Below, one piece after another: positions 23,330-35,701 of a DNA stretch of 64,000 nt. The stretch is from Saxidomus purpurata. Taxonomy: Eukaryota; Mollusca; Bivalvia; Venerida; Veneridae. The notes under the pieces are model-generated. The model searched no databases. It was not told the DNA's origin and saw only the letters and a program-made list of their open reading frames with translations. The position numbers and the translations under genes are program-made. The stretch covers positions 28,861,644-28,925,643 of the forward strand of contig JAFMSR010000015.1 of assembly GCA_022818135.1 (NCBI GenBank), in the 5' to 3' direction. Every line of letters starts with the position of its first letter. Position 1 is the stretch's first letter.

Positions 23330-23516
23330 CAGTCACATGAAGTTTGGATCCCCAAAAGTCATTTTTATAAAACACCCCGGACCGACTATCAAGCATATAT
23401 AATATTATATATTTAATATTATATAGTATATATTCAAGCGTATTATATATGCTCGATAGTCGGTCCGGGGTGTTTTATAAAAATGACTTTTGGGGGTCCA
23501 AACTTCATGTGACTGT
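23330..23516. mobile_element. Near-perfect 187-base hairpin
   Basis: The left arm from CAGTCACATGAAGTTTGGA and the right arm ending TCCAAACTTCATGTGACTG pair over about 68 bases with very few mismatches. The loop is an AT-rich run of TATAT. Probably a foldback MITE. Confidence 0.85.
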
Positions 23517-23529
23517 GGACGAATTAGGC

Positions 23530-24780
23530 ATCAATGCTCTCATCGATTATAAATCCAAATGAATCGTGTAGGAAGCAAACGGATACATTTTGTCATAAAA
23601 TCTTTACCTAGACAATATTTACTTGACACACAAGTAAAGATATTATTATATTTGGTTAGAATTCAAGCCGTATCGAAAACGTGTAGCCTGTGTAAAAAAC
23701 AACATGACCCACTTTTATGAATGAAAAAGTAGCCAGTCATGTATATTAATGAGAAGCTATGAATACGTACCTGCTTCATCGTGTAATGAAATGCGGACGA
23801 CCAATCAGAAAAGAGATTTTGTGTGAACTGATTGCAAGTTGTAATTATACAAAGTTTAATACATTTCAACAGGGTAATCTTAAATGGAGTGAATCATTGA
23901 CCCGTGGAGAGTCATTTCAAATACTACTCTGCTAGATATTCTCTGTATAATTTATGTCGTTAAGAGTTCGCTCTTTTTCAGACAATATTTCATGACAAAT
24001 GTTTGAAAGTGACAGGATGATTTTTTTTTATCAAAATATACTGATCATAATATTATAAACTAACAAAACTGGTATAATAACATGACGAGAATTGTATACT
24101 GAATTTGTGTTGTTAATCATCAGTAACTACGACATAAAATGCATTTCACAAATTTGCAAAGATTCAAGTATTCAGGTTTGTTATTTGTACTCATTAGTGA
24201 AGTTTTACTGTATTAAGTGTCGTAAATGACATGGTTCAAGGAATTATTTTCTTTTACTTTCAAATAAAGTACATTAAAAAATAAAATGGAATTCGTCTCC
24301 TAATGTTCCACAATTATTGCATAGTCTTTCGTTTAGTGGAATTCTTGCCTAGTTACCGGTTTCAATTTGGTGGCGCTGGTTTCTTGTCCGAAAACGTATC
24401 ATATAAAATCGAAGAGCTAATAGAGAAGATGATAAATATTTCTCAATGCCAAATTCTGTTTAAAATTTTATACAAAATAAGCTTTTACTCGAATTTTCAA
24501 TTGTAGAGTACCAATCGCCTAAAAAGAAGTCCTTTAGTTTTTGCCGAACTGTTAGGTTCAGCCATTTTGTATTAGGAAATGTATGTGTGTCCCAAATATG
24601 TCCACATTTTATAAAAAATATTTTTAACATAAAACCACGGAAATCTATTCTTCAGCACGGCATTATCATAATTTCTAATTATTGTCAACGTACTTTTCTA
24701 GACTGTTGAAGCTAATTTTCGTGATAGTTCATATTGATTCGAGTACAAATGTGACCAAATTGTTATTTTTCTTGCTTCGG
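23530..24780. other. Intergenic, nothing recognised
   Basis: AT-rich; no ORF with a recognisable domain and no clear repeat structure. Confidence 0.4.
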
Positions 24781-24783
24781 TGT

Positions 24784-25366
24784 CTAGAGTAATTGAGTAC
24801 ATACTGTTTCACCATATATCATGTAATAAGGAGTAGACCTCTTTGCTTTTAGTATAAATTTCAAGAATTTTAATTGCGCACGTTCCATTTTATCTAAGTT
24901 TCCATATTCCCATATTTCACATCCGTATAATTGAATTGGTTTAATTGTTTTATCAAAAATCTCTATTTGTAAATCAATAGGAAGACTCATGTCGATTTGC
25001 ATTTCTTAACATACTAAACATTGACCTAGTAACTTGCGAAACAATATGTTGTTTTGCTATATAAAATGAACCAGTCCTTCTGAAATAAATTCCTAAATAT
25101 TTATATTCAGTTACAATTTCTAAGTGTTCCTTGTTAAGATTGAAATTATATAAAGGTTGTCTACCTTTTGACTTTTGCGAGTTAACGGTAACATGACTTG
25201 ATATTGTTATATTTTTAATCAAGTTTAAACATTTACCATTTATATTCAGTCTAGAAATTTTTTCCCACAGTCCATTTCGCCTTAAAGTGTCAAAGGCGTA
25301 TTTCAGATCAATAAACGCACAAAAAAGCTTCTTATAAGTATTAAGAGATTGAATTAAATGTTGCAA
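24784..25366 (-). pseudogene. Non-LTR retrotransposon reverse transcriptase fragment
   Basis: Two overlapping minus-strand frames together read like the C-terminal part of a LINE ORF2. First FCAFIDLKYAFDTLRRNGLW (RT motif around the first catalytic Asp), then EYKYLGIYF, then PIQLYGCEIWEYGNLDKMER and KFLKFILKAKRSTP. The YADD-containing core between motif A and EYKYLGI is deleted, and a frameshift near 24,990 separates the frames. It is dead and lacks endonuclease and 3' tail. The clade cannot be fixed from this piece. Confidence 0.8.
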
Positions 25367-26440
25367 AATAATTTGCAGAATATTTTACCTGGTTAAAGCA
25401 GGTTCTCTATAGTGCTTCAAAAATGTGTTTCGGCTAATGAGGTGCAAAGTTGTTTGTTTTGTCAGTCTACTGACATTGGCGAATAGATTGAAATTTAGAT
25501 TACAAAACTGAAACGATACTGATTGTGTCGAAAACTCCTTTTAGTGTCTTCGTTGGAATGCATGCTAGGTATCAAATTATATTTGAGAACGAACATTCTC
25601 AGCATTACTTTGTCGAGTTGCATTCAAATTTTTTTAGAATTGATTAAAAGCATTATGATAACGGAACGCTTTGTATAACTAAAATGTGTATAAACGCAAA
25701 TCCGTATGTTACAATAAATATATGTTATTTTAAGCATCAATTGTGATTAACACTATACTTGACAGAAACTCACTTTGGTCGTTTTCAAGGCTAATATAAC
25801 TTAAAATTCCAAGTTCAAAAAGGGCGAGTCTGACAGATCGAAACAGATGGACTTTTTAGAACGTGAGATTGCTTACAGGTTTCTTCTATATTAGGGGGAA
25901 TCAAACTGTTAGGCAGATTAGTATCTTTTAGAGATTATTTCCCCGGATGCAGTCTAGATACAAAATAATTCGTTAGTTGTCCTTATTCTTCAAATATTCG
26001 AGCAAAAATGGACAATATATGATGAAAACGTTCCACGAAGAGGTTAGTCAACTATACCCAATTCAGTGTAAATTAATTGAAACAGCAAAATAAAGTTTGT
26101 TCACGATTTTATTGCGAAAAACAGGAAATTGTTAGTATTTATACTTATAAGTAAGTACATTCATGTAGAAATAGTCAACATGTTTATATATGAAAAATTC
26201 TCTAATATAGTTATCACACAATTTTGATGTCAGTCAAAGCCAGATATACACTTTATTCCAATTCAATGGAATGATTTTACAGTGTTCTAAAGGAATGCAT
26301 TTTTGGTGTTCCTATTCCTTTTTAAAATTCATTCACGTTCACTGGCATATCCATGAAATGTAGTTTGCCGGGATATTAGGTTCCACATACACGTATATTT
26401 ACAGTTCTATCCAAAATATGTCCGAGTCCTTTATAAATCT

Positions 26441-29400
26441 TCACCTGTATGTTACAATGACTAACAGCAAGAGGGTCAATGCCATGTTTATGTCGAATGG
26501 AGAAACTGAAATACATAAAAGAATTACTTGTATATCACATTGTCACGGGATGTAAAGGCACAAAAACACTACAAACCAATTGTTTTGGGACAGGAGTGAA
26601 ATTATTTTGAAAAATTTGCATATCTTTAGCTCAGATATTATACAACATTTTTTGTTACCTGTCACATAAAGTCTGGCATAGGCCGATGGCTTAAATAGTT
26701 CGACAATAGCCGTAAACTATTTGCATTCTATACGGTGCTAGTGTTCGGGAATGTCCGTACTATTCGGATTCGTATTTCTTATGACCAGTTGTTTTCATTT
26801 TGCAAGTTCTTTACTTCACTTACAACTCAGTAATAACGTCACTTTTAAAACTAACATTTTAAAGAATTAGAAGTGTTAAACTTCCTTATTAAAGGAGACT
26901 TCGGTTGAAAGTAGTTTTAAAAAAAGGCAACTCACTTCTCACGGCTCCATTCAGGGATAGGGGTTGTATAACATTCAATACAGCATGTACTTTTTTACTG
27001 TAATATTCATCAGCAGCGTTCCTGCCATGTCGGGGACGTATGTCCCTCTTCGTTCTAGAGCACGCGGTCTGTAAAAATGATATTTCAGATAAAGTATTAA
27101 AAGTTCCTCACTGTTGCTTAGGATTTACTGTCTTATAAAGGAAAGTAGAAATTGAAATACACATGTCGTATTGGCGTCTTTATTACTTTCAGTATAACTT
27201 CCATGAATACATAAGTGCTGGTATGGTCTTACACTCATAAATATTCCATACTGTTTCTTAAATTTATTATGTAGGCACGTCTTTTGAATACATAATTGAT
27301 ATAAAATAGACACGTGTTGAAGCAGTAGTGATGTAGATTTGATAATAGATCAGTAGATACTGTATGCAGGTTCGAAATCACCACAAGAGTACCATAAACG
27401 CAGAACGCCTAAACTAAGACGTACGAACTTCCGAAATAGTTCTGCAAGTAATAAAACCAGAAATTGCAAAACGCTTTAATGCTTACATCACATGACGTCG
27501 ATGCATTAGGGCAAATCTTAAGGTTACACTGCAAGAAAATATCGTCTTCGTTGTAGAACTTGAAAGCTAGTATAGTTGCCGAGGCAGTTCCATTCAGATT
27601 GTCAGTAAAGTGGCTGATGAGTTCATCCGTGACGTTACACCTGTGAAATACGGAAAGGTGTAAGTTACGCTACAATAATAGGTCACATAATCTTACAATG
27701 GTATAGTTTCAGGGGAGGTATTAATTATTATACACTTGATGTGAAACAAACTCTTACACTCGTTTTGGATTTACTGGAGATGAAATCAGCGTCGTTAATC
27801 GCTGTCGAGAATAATTCGAGATGGAATCAACATCAAAGAGGGGGAGGAGGTAATGTCTAATTATTGCATATTGGTTGAGAAGACTACTTTTTCTCACCTA
27901 TGGGATACATATTTCCGCGCATTTACCCATGTGAGATAAACTTATCTCACATCGCTTATCTCACATCGCTGCCGGACTATTTTTACGTTAATTGTAAGCA
28001 GACATAAAAATCGAAAAATGGCTGTAAAATTGTTATTTTTGAAATAAACATAGGGTTGTTGGTATTCATTTTCTTAGTTAGATCATTTTCTATCCATCTA
28101 TAGCAGTTTTGAAGTAAAATTCGAGAAAAAGTTGATTTTCATTTTTTCATCCCCATCCTGTATTTGCACTAATTTCTTCTTACTTCTCTGAAAATGCGAT
28201 TTAAACGGTGAGAAAATTAATCTACCATGTCCATTGAGTTGTGGATAAGGAAATCCCACCCTCGGGTTGAGATGCGTCCAAAAAACTCGGCACAGCCTCG
28301 TTTTTGGACGTATCTCAACCCTCGGGTGGGATTTCCTTATCCACAACTCATGAACATGTTAGATTCACTTTATCTCTCGTGGAGATCGACCCTGGATTGC
28401 AATGTGCGCCGCCACTGGCTTCACTTTTTATCGCCATAAATACAACCCAGAAAGGGGTGACCATGTAAGCATATAATGAGGGATCCTAATAGGACCCTGA
28501 CTTTAAGAGAAAATATATCAAGTTATTTGCTGCAAAGGAATTTGAAAAGGAAGCAAAGTCACCCTCCAGATGAGATCAGGCTGACTTGTTCGGATGAAGA
28601 GTCGTCAGTGCCTGCATAAGCGGTGCAGTCCGTGATTTCTAGGATGTACTCCACTGTAAGAAAAAAAATCCACATTAGTTCCATTTCAATAGAAGTGGTT
28701 TAGTTCGCGTCATCAACTTGCTAATGTGGATGCGAGAAGAAATTGAGAATTATTTGAATAAAAATTGTTTTGAGCTTATTTGAATTGATCTCAGATTTAT
28801 GGTAAGCTTGAAACCACCTTTGCAAGCTGAAATGACCTTATAATCGCACCGTTAAAACCAATGTTAAGTCTGCCACTACCAATAGACAATTTTGATTGAG
28901 TTGATAAATCAGAAGTATACGACATATTTGGCAATATTGGTTCAATCATACCTGGGAAATAAATTGTCCATGTGACTTCATTACCAACTATGGTGGAATA
29001 TGTACTCAAATCAGATGTTATCTCGTAGGTAGGATTCACTTCAGTGTCCTCAGTAATAGTCAAGCTAGAAATAATATTTAAACGTTTAAATTCGTATAGA
29101 TTTTACAGTTCAATGAAACTCTAACTGAACAAAAATGAGAAGTTGTTCAATTGTTAAATAGGTATAACAAGCAAAGAAATAGGCGACAATAAACTGTTGA
29201 CGTTATCCATTAATTAGACTTTGTACATTTACTTGGTGCGAAAAGGATCACACTTGATAAGCTACAGACTGATCAGTTAATTACAAACTTCAAGATCAAA
29301 GTTTGCTTTCAAAAAGCTTACTTGGCTGTGAATGTGTTGTTTATAACATGAACATTTCCTGTAGATGGGATTTCACTACACGTTATTTGCACGGCGTTCA

Positions 29401-31710
29401 CGTTTTTTCCGCCATGCAATGCGTTGGCAGCCATATCTTCGTAGGTACTAATCGTCAGTAAGATGTCAAAGTCCTGTAAAACGAAGGTAAAAACAATTTG
29501 CAATAAAACTGAAATTAAATGGTGGTCTTACTATATAGTTAATGGCGATTGTTAAGAGACGGACGACGTTGTTGTAGGAGTTTAACGCCGGCAGTTTACC
29601 TGGGAAGAACTAGTGCGAGATCACTATCCTCCGTAAGAAAATGCCATCTTTCCCACGTAAGGACTTTAAATACAACCCTCTATCTATGATTTAATGCACG
29701 ACTGAACAGTCACACGATATATTTCACAGGCAGAAGACATAAAATGGACTAGATACAGTTATATTCAGACAATTACAGGTTGGCTTTTCAAAGTCAATAG
29801 TGATCAGGAATTCTGCATAAACAATTGCATTTAGTATTAGTGATAAACTACACCGATAAATATGTAAAATTTGGAATCTACGTTAGGGCTTTTTGTATTG
29901 TCCGATGTGTACTTAGAAAAAACTGCCTTAGAAAAACTCACTTTTGTACAATCTGTTATATGCACAGAAGTGTCATTGTTCCTCGTAACAGTGCATTCTA
30001 CATCGGCACCCGGGTTCGCAACGTCCTGCATTGCATAATAGGAATAGTTCGCCGGTAGGCCCGAGACGTCGATACTGTCGTCGGGATTACAAACATAATC
30101 TGAAATAAAAAAAAGATTCAGAGAAGTCAGTGTACTTAACAGAGTGGATGCTCACGACAATTTGCTGAAAGAAATGTGCGAATAAACTGCAACTCTACTA
30201 GCCTTTTATACGGAAACAAAACTATATAGAAGGTTGTTATAACGATAGTTTATGGCTCCTTGAAGAGGTCAAACTAGCATAGCAACAGAAAAAAGTGGAT
30301 ATATCTGATGCTATCCATTTTAAATGTACTTTTATGTTTTTGTTGGTCTATTGTGTCAGACGACAGGAGCAATTATGTCTATTCATAACTACAGGGGTTC
30401 CACACAATATAAAAAATGGCGAGAATATTTATAGTATTAACAGTCTCTTACCCAATAAGCTTACGCACTGCTGAACCTATGTGTTCGTGACTGCGGCATA
30501 TTTGATAAAAGGCAGGACTTTATAAATTTAAGTAACTTGAAAAAAGAGGCACTTCCTAAATCTGGTGTCCAATTAAATAAATTCCAAAAGCATATATAAT
30601 TTGGAAGTGTTATAACTTTACTAAAAGTTGAAAGCTATATACTTCGGTCATCTACGGTAAAATCAACGTTTTAAAATAGGTTGTAGTACCTACAGTTACA
30701 TTACCCTTCAAAATGGCCACATTGTATTTTAGTGAAATTTACGCTGAAAACAGTGGATGCTTTAAAAACATAAGAAATAAGTTTTACAAAATTATTTCTG
30801 TTACAGATACCTAATCAAAAGGGTGGATTTTTTTTAATTTTTGAATAGGATAGTCAAAAAAGGCATTTACAGATTTCCTCTATATCTAATGTGAATGAAA
30901 TTGTTAAAGGTCCAATACTAACGAAAGCGAAAATTCAAATATACTTTAAAAAACACAGAAATAAGTTATTTTTAATAAAAAATGAAAGTTGGTATGTAGA
31001 AATTCTAAATAAACTCCAGTGCATGTACAATTATTTTTCTATGCATTATGAACAAAGTTAAAAAAACCTGGGTAGTCATTTTGTCGAATCACTGATATTT
31101 CAACATAATACACACTTTTCTTCGTGTTCCAAACACTTTCTGTAAATGTTAGCCTGCAAATCTTCATTATTTAGTGTCTTGCATAAGGTAATGTTATTGC
31201 CATTGAAATAACTGTCACTTAATTTTCGCTTAGTAGTGGACCTTTAAACAGATCGTTATTATTTTGTTATAAAGTTTGGTGATAAAATGGCATTTTTCGA
31301 TACATGCTGTTCTTTAAAATTGTATTTTTATCATTTTACCTTCAGTGAAAACGTATATAACCTGCCAGGTGCAGGTGGTTTGCCATAAACTGAAATTTCT
31401 GTTTTTTAAACTTTTTTTAATAAGAATGCATCAATCATGGCGGGAATTTAGAAAAAAATCTAGAACATTGAAACAAGATTTGGTCAGAATTTTAACATTC
31501 ACTCTTATCTTGTTTCCGAGATTGCATTGTGCAATTTTATGAAACTAACAGTCTTTATACATTAATTTCTCTTTTTGTAAGATGTTCTTTGTTTAGTTTC
31601 TCAACTAGAACAAAGCAGTAGAATATGAATAAAGTTAACATACCAATGGCCAGAATGGCAGAAATAAGAGCGGTCAGAAAACATAACCGGAAGTACTGCT
31701 TCAGCTCCAT
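26441..31710 (-). CDS. ZP-B: intact zona pellucida module protein, 310 aa
   Basis: Coding exons (minus): 31644-31710, 29942-30099, 29322-29473, 28952-29064, 28563-28653, 27487-27640, 26936-27068, 26441-26505. The total is 933 nt without stop or shift; all introns are GT-AG. Residues 1-22 form a signal peptide. ZP-N holds Cys26, 58, 73 and 107. ZP-C holds Cys173, 195, 232, 237, 244 and 248, with CNVTDELISHF and IFLQCNLKIC. A cleavage site RTKR ends at residue 253, and the end is hydrophobic (MALTLLLLVIVTYR). Sequons include NYS, NDT, NNT, NVT, NGT and NAS. ZP modules polymerise into extracellular filaments after loss of the tail. An in-frame ATG two codons upstream exists; the MELK start is chosen because it is shared by all three genes. 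The role (egg envelope or other matrix) is not shown by sequence. Confidence 0.92.
28225..28358. mobile_element. Hairpin in ZP-B intron 5
   Basis: Arms of about 58 bases (GAGTTGTGGATAAGGAAATC mirrored by GATTTCCTTATCCACAACTC) surround a short CTCGGCACAGCCTCG centre. It is inside a ZP-B-specific insertion of roughly 480 bases; ZP-A is uninterrupted there. Confidence 0.8.
29555..29700 (-). mobile_element. Decayed SINE in ZP-B intron 2
   Basis: Shares GACGGACGACGTTGTTGTAG and 'gaa.atgcca.ctttcccac' with the better-preserved copy at 11,990-12,226 and has the same position relative to exon 3, but has lost the tRNA-like head. Confidence 0.6.
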
Positions 31711-31809
31711 TGACATGCTGTAACTTTTTCTGAAAAGAAAAATGAATGCATGAGTAAAACAAAATGGCACTTAGTCATATTAAGATTTACAGCGTTTGCT
31801 TTTAATGTT

Positions 31810-32041
31810 CAGGGGTCATATTCCAGTAGCATCTTAAGTAAAATCTTAAGATTTTCCTTGAACTTAACAATTTCTTAAAAAGGAGAATGTTGAAAATATA
31901 TTAAATCTTCCATGACCATTTTCTATAATGATGAAATTACACAGTCATTCACTTTTAAGCGAATTATAATAATTTTAAATGTTTGACTCGAGTTAAAATA
32001 CTTAAGAAATGGCTTAAGATGCTACTGGAATACGACCCCTG
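31810..32041. mobile_element. hAT-like MITE in ZP-B 5' intron
   Basis: 232 bases with inverted ends CAGGGGTCATATTCCAGTAG and CTACTGGAATACGACCCCTG. The CAGGG terminus suggests hAT, but I see no 8-base target duplication. Absent from ZP-A at 13,390. Confidence 0.7.
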
Positions 32042-33239
32042 ATTACTTTTTTTTACTAAATTCGAGGTATTATTTCGTGTACAGCATACGACGCGCTCTT
32101 TGAAGTGATTCGCAAACCAGACATTTGTGCGGGCATATTGGAAACTTTTGATACCTGTATTTCATACCTTAATTGGACAATGTTCTTTACAAGAAAATAA
32201 GTAAAAAGCAAAACTTAACAAGAAATATATTAGATATAATTCATGTAGTCCATATAGTTGTATTAGCTACTCTCTCGGTGCAAAACTGCATCCGGTATTT
32301 GATCCCGGCTGCCATCACTAACCGTTTTAGCAAAATTTTGCTAAAATTTCATTAAGTTCAAATTTGAATTTTAGCGTTAGTTTTTAGTACTGCTTTTATT
32401 GTAAAATATTTAATAGTCACGAGGTCAGAAACAAACAAAAATAAATAAAGTGATTTTAATGGAATTGTTTACATGCCGTCACGTGACATATTAACAAGTT
32501 ATTTACAAAAGCTGAAGGTTATGACAGAGTTTGTTGCAAATATTTTCCAAAATATGGGTAAATCGAAGTTATCCATCAATGCTGAAAGTGGCAATTATGT
32601 TGATTGACTATGAATTAGTCAACTATTGTGTACTTATGAAAGACAAAGGATCTTTTTGAAAGTACTTATACGGTAAAATAAATTTACCGACAGGATAATG
32701 ATAGAACCATGTTCTATTCAAAGTTGAAATATCCCTTTCAAATTCAAGTCGTTTTGTCATAGGAATTAGTTGTCTGAAAGCCTTTTTTATTTTTTGCAAT
32801 ATCATTGAAAACAATCCTGCGCTGTATTTCTAACATGTACTTTTTATTAAAAAAGCAGTTCTGAATTATTTTGGTACAAATAAAGGTCATTACTACCGGC
32901 AATACATTCTTCTAGGTAAAATCAGAGCTACTTGTAAATGTGGTCCTGGAACTTGTGTACAAGACAGTTTCTTGCCAAATTTGCAAATTGACAAATACAA
33001 AAATCATATAATTTCGCAAGTAACTTGTACACAAAGCGCTCTCCTTGAGTCACTACTATTTTCAAACTATACATACAATGTATACAGTATCGTGTATAGA
33101 AAGCAAATGACGAAGAAATACTTTAGAAATATATACCAAGTTTTTAAATTCTTCAAAAGAAACCCGAACAGTATCGCAGGTGATCCAACTTTACGTGCAT
33201 TTTATCATTCGACAACAAAGTATTAATAAAAAATCTTAC

Positions 33240-33330
33240 CTGTGTTTTGGTGATTTTGTCCAATCCTATACACTAACAAGATTTCGTCATTTATATATGC
33301 CTAGAATTTCCCGCCAATCAAAACGTGCAC
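33240..33330 (-). promoter_or_regulatory. ZP-B promoter and noncoding leader exon
   Basis: Minus strand order: CTCGTGCACG, then GATTGGCGGGAAATTC (overlapping CCAAT-like and E2F-like motifs), TATATAAA at 33297-33290, and a leader exon from about 33,265 to 33,240 ending ACACAG before donor GTAAGATTT. Splices to an acceptor at 31,729. Transcription-factor names are from motif match only. Confidence 0.7.
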
Positions 33331-34449
33331 GAGGTTTTTCGTGAGCTTGTTCATAAAACTGTTTGCCTTTGAAAAGACAAGGCCTACTCAAACAATCCCT
33401 CGGTTCTTGATGCTAATAGTTTTTATTTGACTTTCTCAATATCATTAAAACATGTGTGATAAACATCGCTTTAACTGTAGGTCAAGGTTAGTGCTCACAT
33501 TGCTGCTGCTACTGGTGATATTACTAAATAAAACTCTGGGAGTATCCTCCCCAAACTTGTTACTTTGAAATGAACAATTCAAATTGTCATCCGTTGTGTA
33601 TAACTGAAAATACCATTTTGAAAACAAATCTAGCAAATGCAAGTCTTTATTACTTAACAGCGGATCACAGACCATGCAAAACATGAAAAAGTTTTAGCTT
33701 TTAAGAACAAGCTGTTGTTCACAAAATTGAAGTATGGGCCTATTCATAAACAAGAACTACCTTTAAAAAAGAAAGTCGGCGGAAGTTTTAATTAATATAT
33801 AGGTACATGGATAAATAAAGAAATTTGTAAATGTTGTATTACAAATAAAATAAAATGACCAAAAATGACCGAAAAACGAATAATGCCGACCGAAAACGAC
33901 TTGTTTTTCTAAAGGTAATATTATTTCGCTAGTACTGATTGATAATTCACTATCTACAAATTCCTTCATTTATTTAAAACTTAATTGATAAATTATACAT
34001 TATCTTTTGAAAAAAAGTTGTTTTCGGTCCCTCTCAGTCTTTTCCGGTTGTTTTCGGTCATGCTATGCACCCGGCGTTATCCAATCAGAAGGTGCCTTAC
34101 AACGTAAATTTCTCATTTCACAAAAAATATTATACATTGTAGTCGTCATTTCATTGGCGGTTGAAGAGTTCCAAACTTCCGGTCAAAAGCGAGCTTAATA
34201 CGGCTGTGCCGAAAAGTTACTGATACCCTAACTGTTCGTATAAAATACTCTAATAAACATTTAATATTGTTGACACTCCGTGTCTCCCGGCTGACTACTT
34301 TGCTCTGTTAGAGAAAGTAACCGTGCGTGAAATATGTATCTCATAAGTGAGAAATTGGACTAAATACACATTAACAATTGTAAAGCCCTAACTAAAGTAC
34401 ATGCAGTTTCAAGTTGTTTTCTTTAGCCAATCTAATTCAAACATGTCCT

Positions 34450-35500
34450 AATTAAAGTAAATATGTGCTAAATGCCCCAGAACCCTTGGACAAATATCAA
34501 TGTTTCATGTTTACAGACACCATAACCATGAAGTTGCCTAAAGTAAACACCTGTGAGTATATTGTCATTTTCTTGCGACGATTTAGCTTGTAAAGATAGG
34601 CCATATCATATCCTGCTTCAGAGAGTTCTTCTTGTCAGATGCCTGGCATAAGTAGCAAGTTCACGTAGCTACGTCTTTTATACATTCCGGTTGCTTTCCG
34701 AAATTTGAGAACCTAAAAAGGGACCACTAGAATTCACTCTGTGCTTTGAAATGTAGTGTTCAGTATTTCACATTGTGGCGGTCAGTGTCATTCTACAAGG
34801 GTTCGAATACCTTTGCTACCACGACTGCTGCCAGTGCAAAGCCTCGTTTAGGTCTCTGTGGCGGTAGATAGTATAGAAAATCATATAAAGCCTTCGAGGG
34901 CTTATCAGGGGGATATTTTGCTGCATTTAACCGAGCTTACAAATGTACTCGTAAATTACCGTATGTGTCGATCTTTAGCATACACAGATCTATAGTACAT
35001 GTATTTAAAAAAATAATCGAGGTTTTCAATTCCTGTTTCTTTCTGTGATTTAAATTCAAATACCATTAAGTTTCAACTCTTTAAACTTCGAAATTATGAA
35101 ACTTAGGACTTTTTGTTGACAGTTTACCGTTGAAGATTTTTATTTGTGGACCCCTGTTCAGCAGCAGGAGCAAGACGATGACTTACTTAGTTTATGCATG
35201 CTAATAAATAGCATGCTAAATGTTGTCAATAACTATATTAATAAACTAATAATAAGATATATGAAAACGCGGGAACTCAAATAAACATTTCGTATACCAA
35301 ATGGTTGTTTTAACAGTGTGGCAAAGTGCATCATGCAGTGTACGAACTATAACATCATGTTGAAACTTAGTAAATATGTTTGTTAATACATCATACTGCT
35401 ACACCTGTTGTGATCTTTGATATGTAAATTTGTATGAATTGTATCATGTAACAAGAAACATGTATATATGTTTACGTTACTAATAAAGAAATCCTGAACA
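34450..35500. other. Spacer between divergent ZP-B and ZP-C promoters
   Basis: No coding feature seen. Most of the bidirectional interval has no counterpart upstream of ZP-A. Confidence 0.4.
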
Positions 35501-35515
35501 ATCCTACATATTTTG

Positions 35516-35701
35516 TGTGTTAAGAAATCATGAAAACCTCGTGCAAGATATATATCCCTTAGTAGTTTTAACAGGCGTAGATGCTTTGTATGTTAAGAAA
35601 TCACGAAAACCTCGTGCAAGATATATAATAGGTGGCGGGCAATTCTTAGTATTTCTATAAAAAGGTCAAACACACACAAGGACAAGAACACCGTAAAACA
35701 G
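35516..35701 (+). promoter_or_regulatory. ZP-C promoter and noncoding leader exon
   Basis: A block with AAAACCTCGTGCAAGATATAT occurs twice (about 35,535 and 35,607, 73 bases apart). It is followed by GGTGGCGGGCAATTC, TATAAAAA at 35656-35663 and a leader ending AAACAG at 35,701 before donor GTAAGATTT. The CTCGTGCA, GGCGGG and leader-donor order is the same as at ZP-B. The leader splices to an acceptor ending at 36,761. Confidence 0.7.

Larger units (their letters stand above)
25468..34400. repeat. Segmental duplication, copy B (carries ZP-B)
   Basis: Compact partner of 1,890-22,735, collinear through 3' flank, all introns, promoter and 5' flank. Copy-specific insertions here are a piece at about 27,893-28,369 including a hairpin, and a CAGGGG-ended MITE at 31,810-32,041. 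Confidence 0.8.

Noticed and set aside
31711..31716. Upstream in-frame ATG (MSMELK) as the ZP-B start
   Set aside because: Not present in ZP-A or ZP-C; the MELK start is common to all three and gives a normal signal peptide.
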